From Auriscalpium vulgare (Eukaryota; Basidiomycota; Agaricomycetes; Russulales; Auriscalpiaceae), in assembly GCA_019915015.1 (NCBI GenBank), contig JAHBBC010000010.1, forward strand, positions 1,488,001 to 1,552,000: a stretch of DNA of 64,000 nt, read 5' to 3'. The notes under the pieces were generated by a model. That model worked only from the letters and a program-made list of their open reading frames with translations. It was not told the DNA's origin and searched no databases. Shown here in pieces: positions 56,405 to 64,000 of the stretch (the first letter of the stretch is position 1; every line of letters begins with the position of its first letter). A program made the translations under genes and the position numbers.

Positions 56405-57655
56405 CAAATCGCCCCCGCCCCCTTTCGCAAAGGTCCTCTCGCGCGTACATGAATTTGTGCGGACACTCGGCTTCGACACGACGTTTGCCCGCGAACTGGC
56501 TCTCCGCGAACATATTTCTTAGTGTGAGGAGGGCAAACGCAGAGGTGAAGGCGCGCTGCCAATGCTCGCGAGGGCATGTCCTGGATGGATCTGCTATGCA
56601 GAGAAGACCCACGGCGAGATGCTCCCATTCATTGCCTGGACGAAGAGCCCACAGCAGGTCATGGGAGCTCTAGTGAAGGAGTGGTTGTCAGTCAAGTGGC
56701 AGAAGCGGTGCGTTTCCTGAATGTCAAACTGTCTGGCGCGTACTTACGACCCGCTCCAGGCCGTATCAGAGATACCATGTCACTGTGATGCCTTGCTACG
56801 ACAAGAAGCTCGAAGTCTCGCGCTCCGATGTTCATGATGACATCTATGCAACCCGAGACGTTGACTGTGTGATCCCGACGGGGGAACTCGACCGGCTGAT
56901 GCGCGAGAAGGACTGGGATCTCACTGCACCTTCTCCATCTTCACCGTCCTCCTCGCTCTCTCCCAACCCCTTTCCAATACTCCTCACACCCCCGGGCACC
57001 TTGTCTGGCTCATACATGCACTTCCGAGTCCTCCCCCGCCCCCGTTCCCCTCGCGCTCACCACACACCTCCCGCGCGCCGTGCAGGTTGATTTCGAGGAG
57101 TACACGCTCTCCACATCCGACGGCACGCACGTCTTCCGCGGCGCGAAGTGCCACGGCTTCCGCAACCTGCAGAACATCGTGCGCAAGGTCGGGCGCGTCG
57201 CGGGTGTGCAGGTCGGGCGCGGGGCGGCAGGACGGCTCGCAGGCAGTGCGCGGCGGCCCGTGCGCGCGGGCCAGGCGGACGCGGCGTACGACTACGTTGA
57301 GGTCATGGCGTGCCCGGCGGATGCGTCCACGGCGGCGGGCAGCTCAAGCCCGCACAGACGTGGCTCGACGCGCGCGACCCCGAGGGCTTTGCGCGCGATT
57401 GGCCCGCCCGTGGCGGGCCCGGGCGACGCGAGCGCGCGCTGGGGCGATAAGTCGTGGACCCGCGAGGTGGAGAAAGCCTATTGGGACGGCCGTGAGCCCG
57501 CGTTCGGGCTGCCGGCCGCGCCTGCGTCGCCGACGATGGGCGGGGGTGGTGCGGAGGATCCGCTGAATGCGCTTGCGGGGCGCGTGCTGGCGGATCTGTG
57601 TCTACCGCGCAACGGGGCGACGTCGGTGCGGTGGTATGAGCAGATGGATGAGTAA
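56405..57655 (+). pseudogene. NAR1: Broken copy of NAR1 (cytosolic Fe-S assembly, iron-hydrogenase-like)
   Basis: Plus-strand frames give unmistakable Nar1 blocks: [119 protein letters not shown] and WGDKSWTREVEKAYW. The copy is damaged. The N-terminal third with the first Cys cluster is absent. An in-frame TAG lies at 56,520-56,522. Near 57,314 a one-base loss shifts the frame within the conserved CPGGC-type cysteine region, and a later compensating shift (around 57,430) restores it. The TAG could in principle be an intron acceptor, but no matching donor or upstream exon was found. NAR1 is essential, so an intact gene should exist elsewhere. Confidence 0.8.
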
Positions 57656-58877
57656 GCGGAGGACAGGAGAAGGCGGTGTTTCAGGACAGAGTACCATCAA
57701 GCAAAGTCGCCCGATTTATAGAAGTCGAGACATCGCTCAATGTACGTGACAGGGAGCTTTGAACCTGACTCGATCAATTGCTCGAATTTGTGTGCAGTTT
57801 GTTTTCAGCGATGCCATAGTGGCTTATATCATTTGGGCACGCAGGCGGCGCGTCCTTCTCGTCCCTCTTGTGCTCCTGGTCACGCTGATCATGTCACTAA
57901 ACCGAATCATCTGCATGAACACTACTGATTTCGATGCATTATCTAGTCTCGTTCCAATTGCATACATGATCAGTCTATTCGCATCACTTGGACAACGTTA
58001 CGGCCCGGGTGACTGGACTCATCGGGTACCGTGCTCTGTATGTCATTGATTCCATCGTGGTCTCTGTGATGAGGCTGACCGTGTACGGCAGCACTATCGC
58101 TCTTCCTCCGAGGTCGAAATTAGGGTTCACCGGGATCGTTCACAGGCGATCCTCCCACTTCTTGTGGAAATGGGGGCGTTGTCCTGCGCCTTTTGGTATG
58201 CCCGGACACTTCAGTGCTCCTTCTATGATTAACGCTTTGACAGAGGTTGTGGCGATAGTAATTGGCTTCGCCGTAGGCACTGTATTCAGTGCCAACTCTG
58301 TGTGTGTTGAGGTACAGGGGTCCTTCGGCAGAAACCACTCCTGTACCCCGCTCCGGTGAGCTTCGTACGCCAAGGCTTGTGGCATATCCCACGTTTATCT
58401 GCAAGTCTGCTCCCTTCTGCTCCGTGCTGTCCGTGAAGCAGCGGAAGAAAGTGCGGAGAAACAGTGACACGAGCCCATCGTGTGCCCTTCCTGCTTTTTG
58501 CCGTAGCCCTGTGCGCCGCCTACCGCCTTCCCGAGCATCTACATCAAGGGAGTACTAGTTATGATACACTGGGTTGCCTACTCGCGGGGCGGCGCACACC
58601 TCACGTACAACGCGCGAGTGATCCTGAGACTGTCAATAAGCTCAGCGACACGCTCGAGAAGAATTACGTTGGGACTGAGAAGGCGATGCAAAACGAGATC
58701 AGTACGCCCCCGGCCGCACGCCGCGTGTGCTCGCAATGCTGACCGACCGCCTTACTAGATGATTGATCTCCGATCAGCAGCGAACTCTTCAAAATACGCG
58801 AACACCTAATTTACATGACTCGGATATTGTGTTCAGCCTCTGACGGATCTCGTTGCATGATAGGATATGTACGGACC
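57656..58877. other. Region with remnants of a possible membrane-protein gene
   Basis: A plus-strand frame (57,759-58,049) reads VFSDAIVAYIIWARRRRVLL and VPLVLLVTLIMSLNR, like one helix pair of the multi-spanning hypothetical proteins common in Agaricomycetes. Later pieces (ARVTGLIGYR near 58,000-58,030, VAYPTFIC near 58,375-58,400) could be further helices in other frames. No complete gene could be assembled; a degenerate copy is the best reading. Confidence 0.3.
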
Positions 58878-61036
58878 CTACACGAGAGAGTTGACAGGTA
58901 AATAATAGTACCTTGTCACCATCTGTAGGACGGGGCCGTGATTCGCCGAGAGAGAAGGACCAGGCTGGGCAGCGCCGGGCTGGGGAGCGTCGGACTGGGG
59001 AGCGCCGGGCTTGGCCGCAGTTTTGTCGACCAAGTTGACGTCCAAACCGTTGGGGACCAAGGCGACGTACTGGACACTGCGCGGATGGACCTTTTTCAAC
59101 AGCCACTCCAAGCCACTGCGTACGATATCGTGTTTTTTCCCCACTGTGATTTGAATGACGGTGACTTCGCGGGTTTCGGAAACATAGAAAAACGAGTCGA
59201 ACGTCGCCGCCGAGGCGGAGGCTGGAATGTAGTACGTGCGGGACGAATACTCGAGGACGTCTTCGGATTTGTACATCCGAACGCCGGGCCGGCCGGTGTT
59301 GTGCACTTGCGACCGAGCGATGCTGAGGCCAGCCGACCCTACAGTGAGATAGGCATCCGGTTCGGAAGTTCTCTCGTTCGCCTTCGCCTTCCAGTGAGGA
59401 TAGTCTTGAGTCTGAGAGCGACCCAGCGTCCAGATTGGCCATGAGCCGCCAGCCTTGATCATGTCGTGGCCGTAGTACTTACTCAAGGATGTACCCTGCG
59501 GTAACCTTCGTGCGGCTGTTCATCATGAACAGTTGGAACATACGATTCTTATCCGCCATCTCCCTCAGGTGCAGAATGTGAGCGATATAGGCAGTCGGAA
59601 TGGTGGCGATGGCCACATCGCGGGTAGTCCCTGGCGAGACGAGTGCGAGATGATGGGATATGAACGTTTGTTCGCCAGCAATCCCCACATTACCCGCCGA
59701 CTGGAGCGTGGATTCGAGTAGGTCTAGGGTCATGTCCTGCGCCTTGGTTTGCAATGAGCGTGCGTATGCACCTCGATCTTCTTTTTTCTCATACAGGACC
59801 CGGATCGAGGGCGCATACTTGCGAAAGAAGTCTTCCATTCCTTTTCGGAAACGCGCTCGGACTCCACACGACAGCTCTGCCTGATGTTTTCATCAGCATA
59901 TCATTCGTACTTATGAACCAACGACATTACCCTGCGATGGTCTCTGCAACCGTCCAGTGCTTCATCACATACACAACTGCACGCCTTTTGCTCACCCACA
60001 CCATACGCTCCCACCTCGCTGACGGGGCCTGCAAAATGAAACAGAAGGCGTCTTGTAGACTCTTAGGCACGTCGATGAGATGCTGGTTGGAATCGAGGAG
60101 GCACCATGTATTCTGAGGCAGGCCGTCGAACACGTCATTCTTCGGGTCGTACACGGTCACTCCGTCCTCATCGTAGTAGAACAGTCGGTCCGGGTTGTCT
60201 TGCCAAATGGTGGGCAGCCCTGCTAGGATGCGGAGCCACAGCACAAAGAGTAACGACAGCGATTTTCCTGCGCAGACACGTCAGTTTCGCATACTTGTGC
60301 TAACCATGTAAAATACATCATACCAATGCCTGGGTGGCCAGTGAGGCACATGCCGCCTCGCTTCGGTGGAGCATCCAACAGGGATTTGAACAGGCCTTCT
60401 AGTTCCGACAAAGCGGGGGGCGTCTCGTCATCGCCGGTGAGGGGGCTCTCCCAAGTCTCGTCGTCGTTGAGTGTCGAGCGACAGTACTCCAACACGTCCC
60501 GAAGTAATTCGATATATTCGCGCCTAACAAGGATGCTGTCAAGCATTATAGGCATGAGCGCCTTGGTGCTCCTGAGCTTCATGACAAGACACGCTCCCGG
60601 CACTGAAACGTCAGGGATAGGATCTTTTTCATCCCGAACGACCTCGATCATTTCGAAGATTCCCTTCCAATCCCGGGTATTCCAGAGCTCCTCCCAGATC
60701 TCCAGATGGAGCTCCACGGCGGGACGCGCCACTCGTCTGCAAAGCGTTTTCAACATTAAACAAGGAGCGTCATGGAAGGACGACGTGCTTACTTTTTTTG
60801 CGCGGCTACGCGCTTCTTGCCCTTAGTAGTGCGAGAAGTTCTTAGGAGAAGTCAGCGGCGGAACAGCACAATGTGTCCAAGCCATGGACGTACTTCGCAG
60901 GAGGGGCCAGGTCCTCGGCTGGCTCGGCAGAGTCGCGATTGCGCTTGCGAGACGATGAGGTGCCAGCCTGGTTATTGCTTTTGGAAGCCGAACGGAGACG
61001 GAGACTGTACAACGAATCGGACGATTTGGGAGACAT
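58878..61036 (-). CDS. Crinkler/RHS-like P-loop ATPase
   Basis: The likely start MSPKSSDSLYSLRLRSASKS begins a basic, Ser-rich exon with a nuclear-signal-like RKRNRDSAE. Exons continue VELHLEIWEELWNTRDWKGI, VPGACLVMKLRSTKALMPIM and CLTGHPGIG-KSLSLLFVLWL. The Walker A motif GHPGIGKS is split by a phase-1 intron at about 60,323-60,269. Then come RLFYYDEDGVTVYDP, NTWCLLDSNQHLIDVPKSL and RMVWVSKRRAVVYVMKHW, then MEDFFRKYAPSIRVLYEK and a C-terminal part ending LPVNSLV. This combination is typical of the Crinkler and retrotransposon-hot-spot ATPase group found in many fungi. Their activity in saprotrophs is unknown. Splicing near 59,480 and the exact C-terminus are uncertain; no internal damage was noticed. 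Confidence 0.7.
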
Positions 61037-61364
61037 CTGGGCTGTGCGTTGGTTTCTGGATCCCGGAAGTGTAGTTTCGAGGTCGAAAGTCTCGCCGAAG
61101 GTGTCTGCGGTGTCCACTAGACGCGTCCACGATAGCGTACCCACACCGGTGTACGGGGTCCTGCCCGCAACTGACCCGAGGCAGGCTAGTGACTCACCTA
61201 CACCTGATCTTTTCGGTTCTGCTCTGCATCATCATTTCCTCATGTGCGTAGAGTCTCCATGGCGAGCAAGATAATTTGTGAGTCTCTCACTGTCGTCTCC
61301 CTCGAAAACCTCTCGAATGCCAACGTCAATAAATAAATAAGTAGTAAACATAGCTGTATGCGTT
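61037..61364. other. Intergenic region
   Basis: No gene seen between the Crinkler-type gene and the transporter remnant. Confidence 0.4.
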
Positions 61365-62760
61365 ATCCTTCTACAATGTCCGCACAATGAAGCCACGACC
61401 GATAAATGCAAGATCGAGATATAAAACCGGAGCAACATGCAGATTTTGGCGTCACCTTCATGCGACCACACCTTCCGGAGTGCGACAGCACCGTCACAGC
61501 CGCGCCGAACGCCACACAGACGTACGCGGGGAGCAGCGCGCGCGAGCGCCAAGACTTGTCCTTCCCGGTGAGCTTGATGTAACATGCGGCGGGGAGATGA
61601 AGGCGAGGGCGGCTGCGGACACGCCGCCGGTAATTTCGAGCATCACACCGAGGTCGCAGGTCATGAGCGCCACTGCAGAAGCTCGGTGGTCAGGGCGCTA
61701 TAGCTGGAGATGGCAAAAGAAGAGTGTGCGCACACAGCATGGAGGCAAATAGGATCGCGGTGGTAAAGAAGACGTGGCGTTGCATGCTAAAGGCTCATGA
61801 GAGAAGAAATACTGCTCAACTACCTGTAGGAAGGCATTAGCACACTTCATAGCGACAACTCAGAGTCACATACCTCTCGGCAGACAAAGAGCTCCAGGGG
61901 TAAGGTCGTGAACATGTTGAGCCCGAAGCAGAACCTCGCTACGCTGATTAAGGTGTCAGTCTGATCTTCGTCAGCGAGAAGCTCATCTCAGGACATAGCA
62001 AAAGACATACCTCAGAGAAATTGTTCACGATGTTGCTCTGCATCCGATCCGTGAAGACGACGTACCCCGACACCGCCATCGTCGTACACGCCATCAGCAA
62101 GATCGCCGTCGATATATGCGTCACCTTCGCGAACCTGTCCATCGTCGGCGTGCGCAGGCTCCCATAAATCAGCAGCGAATTGTGATGACACACAAACGCA
62201 AAGCTGATCACGCTGATGGCCTGGAATACGCCAGGCAGGCCAGGCTCGATGATGGAGAAGCGCTTCGCGGGGTCGCCCTTCAGCAGCGATGAGACGAGCG
62301 GGCCTTCAAAGATGACGGACCCGACGATGATGAGCATGCCGCAGAGGGCGAGGCCCGACGCGATGGAGAGCTTATGGATCTCGCGGTAGAGCGAGAGCGG
62401 GTAGGAGACGCTGATCGTCGCGATGACAAATCGGCGGTTGGTGAGGAACGGGTATCGTGGAGAGGGTGGGGAGCACAAAGCGAATGACATGCGGGATCGC
62501 GTCGCCTGCGTCAGGTCGGGTGTAGCAGGATGTACATACCGATGATGATTCCGAACGCACACATCCCTGCGCACTGAAGTGATCACTGACTATTGAGGCG
62601 TCGAGGTAGGGCGGGGACTCACCTCCGAAAGCAAAAGCAAATTGAAACAAAGAGACAGCAGCACGGCAACCCACGGCTTGACTCCCGGTGAAAAGCCCGG
62701 CGGTCCTGTCGCGATCGTGTGGATTTGCAGAGGACCTGTCACCGGAAATCCTGTAGAGAA
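61365..62760 (-). pseudogene. Amino-acid transporter (AAAP/Avt, SLC38-like), truncated and frameshifted
   Basis: Exons include LLSLFQFAFAFGG, MCAFGIIIG, DAIPHVIRFVLPTLSTIPV, FLTNRRFVIATISVSYPLSL, YREIHKLSIASGLALCGMLI, AISVISFAFVCHHNSLLIYG, HISTAILLMACTTMAVSGYV and GGVSAAALAFIFPAACYIKL, in the order of fungal Avt transporters. Two faults stand out. The first transmembrane segments are missing: upstream of 62,760 on this strand the opposite-strand PCC1 gene begins within 130 bp. Near 62,448 the frame changes between STIPV and FLTNRR, as if a few bases were lost. An unrecognised intron is the alternative for the second. The C-terminus beyond VTVLSHSGR is doubtful. Likely a decayed copy. Confidence 0.65.
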
Positions 62761-62891
62761 ATAGACAGCATGACCCCGGCGTACCTATAGTGAGGTTCGA
62801 CCCTTGAGGATTACGAGTCAGTCAGACAGACGGTCGTAGTACAAATCAATGAAGACGAAGGCGGCCACGTGCGACCTTGCCCCCGACCACC

Positions 62892-63287
62892 ATGGCCTCC
62901 GCCACCCAAGACACCGAATGGCACACCATGTGAGAGACATCGGCCTCTGATCCTCGGAACTGCGTGTGCTCAAACCTGAGCAAGCTCTGTGCGCATCCCA
63001 TTCGCCACCGCCCACCACGCCAGCATCGCGAAGCAGGTCATCGAGGTGGATCGCGAGCTGCAGCCGCAAGCCGTGAAGCGAGTTTTAGAGGTGCAAGATG
63101 ATGTACTAGTGGCGTGAGTTACGTGCCCTGCGGTGATGAAATCTTTCTGATCGTTGTGCGCAGGACGTTCTCGACGCTGACGGTGCGCTTAGCGCGTCTC
63201 ACGCTCAACGCGTTTCTTGAGAACGTGGACTTGGTGGTCCGGACGATCAGCGAGTTCGGCGCAGACTCTGAGCGACGACGAACATAA
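62892..63287 (+). CDS. PCC1: EKC/KEOPS complex subunit Pcc1
   Basis: Three exons: MASATQDTEWHT, then (phase-2 junction) ISVRIPFATAHHASIAKQVI with EVDRELQPQAVKRVLEVQDD, then TFSTLTVRLARLTLNAFLEN with VDLVVRTISEFG and the stop at 63,285-63,287. The ~105-residue product matches the small Pcc1 family: IPF..A.HA.IAK, ELQP, and the NAFL..L.LV.RT..EFG helix. Pcc1 dimerises inside KEOPS and is needed for the universal tRNA modification t6A and for telomere maintenance. Both introns have good ends and all junctions keep the frame. Confidence 0.88.
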
Positions 63288-63372
63288 CAACCTCTCGTCA
63301 ACAACACTTGTATTTTATGACACTATCCAAGTACTTCTCGCATCATCGCGTTTCATGTCGTTAGTCCGCCGC

Positions 63373-64000
63373 TCACGCTGCTTCACCCTCGCCATCGGCC
63401 TTCTTCTTGTTCTTCTTTTTCGTCTCCCGCAGCTTCTTCGTCAGCAGCTCCTTCAGCTCCTCATCCTCCAGATCCTTCTCCGTCTTCACAAGCTCCGGCT
63501 TGTACCACACCGGCGGATGTGTCAACAACGACGGGCCACCGGCGAGGAGCGCGATCGTGAAATGGAAGCCGGCGACGAACGTATTCGAAGGAGTGTAGCT
63601 GCAAAGGGGATGGATGTCTTAGCGTCGACCTACGCGGGGTATGTAAAACGATGGACTGACATGACTTCATAAGGCTTGACCAAACCATGCTGGACCGCCT
63701 CCTGCAGCCCGAGACGCCCACGCTTCTCATCCTCCAACACCCGGACATTGAAAGGGAACGGGCCGGCCTTCGTCTGCACCTCGCTGAACACGGCACGCGA
63801 CGTCTTCATCTTCAATTGATACGTAACGGTGTGGTCCCTCTGGTAGATGGTCGTCCGGGACTCCTCTAAACGAGCCTAACGTCCCAGCGTCAACCACCAC
63901 CAACTGCAATAAGCCGCACAAACGCACCTTCCCATCCTCACCCGACGAAATCAGGATATCAATGCCGTAGACCTCGTTCTCTGCAAACGTCACCGTTTCA
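63373..64000 (-). CDS. PA2G4/EBP1-like (pita-bread fold) protein, 5'-partial
   Basis: The visible C-terminal part reads FAENEVYGIDILISSGEDGK, RTTIYQRDHTVTYQLKMKTS, RAVFSEVQTKAGPFPFNVRV, LEDEKRGRLGLQEAVQHGLV, KPYEV-IYTPSNTFVAGFHF and THPPVWYKPELVKTEKDLED, then LRETKKKKNKKK and the stop at 63,373. The RTTIYQRD block, MKTSRAVFSEV and the lysine-rich tail fit the PA2G4/EBP1 (fungal CDB4-like) family, relatives of methionine aminopeptidase that lack its metal ligands and act in ribosome biogenesis. Two introns are visible; the first half lies outside the window. Confidence 0.88.

Overview
The window is nuclear DNA of a filamentous basidiomycete, most likely a wood-decay (polypore-type) Agaricomycete. 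Almost every host gene has several introns of about 50-60 nt with GT(A/G)NGT donors and YAG acceptors. Genes are close together on both strands and base composition is GC-leaning. Several families seen here are typical of Agaricomycetes: a Ty3/gypsy lineage with long LTRs, HSP70-like ATPases, a Crinkler-type ATPase and TPR tracts of the fungal NLR kind. There are no prokaryotic signals.

Positions 1 to about 12,990 are transposon territory. A Ty3/gypsy pol frame enters from the left edge and ends at 3423. Between pol and the 3' LTR of the same element (11,540-12,987) lies an antisense, seven-exon gene of unknown function (3766-10,735) with a Cys-rich module. That gene is split by a second LTR element (5356-10,082) with apparently identical 1381-bp LTRs and a 4-bp target duplication. 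Joining the two flanks at the duplication keeps the reading frame. The inner element carries only a Gag-like ORF with an RT relic, and its LTR ends and hairpin-PPT match the outer element, so it looks like a non-autonomous partner. A copy of the hairpin-PPT cassette also sits inside pol.

From 13,000 to 35,500: a GC-rich stretch without a convincing gene; an AT-rich, intronless, 5'-truncated TPR tract; proline iminopeptidase; a secreted type-B carboxylesterase; a CRAL-TRIO (Sec14-like) protein; a SUN-domain nuclear-envelope protein; an HSP70-like ATPase fused to a long disordered tail rich in WG/GW motifs; and a conserved coiled-coil protein.

From 37,300 to 55,500: a Yip1-family Golgi membrane protein; a histidine phosphatase; an HNH-like protein; a duplicated 163-codon gene (one copy interrupted by a stop) with a 5'-truncated LINE beside the broken copy; a small hypothetical gene; a peroxisomal citrate synthase ending in SKL; a flavin monooxygenase bracketed by direct repeats; a small secreted, probably GPI-anchored wall protein; and an APH/choline-kinase-like phosphotransferase.

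From 55,500 to 62,800 the window looks decayed: a perfect 18-bp inverted repeat, a broken NAR1 copy, a remnant resembling a multi-spanning membrane protein, a Crinkler/RHS-like P-loop ATPase gene, and a truncated, frameshifted amino-acid transporter. The right end holds the KEOPS subunit gene PCC1 and the 3' part of a PA2G4/EBP1-like gene that runs off the edge. The host genes are not a pathway cluster; they are mostly unrelated housekeeping functions interleaved with mobile-element scars.
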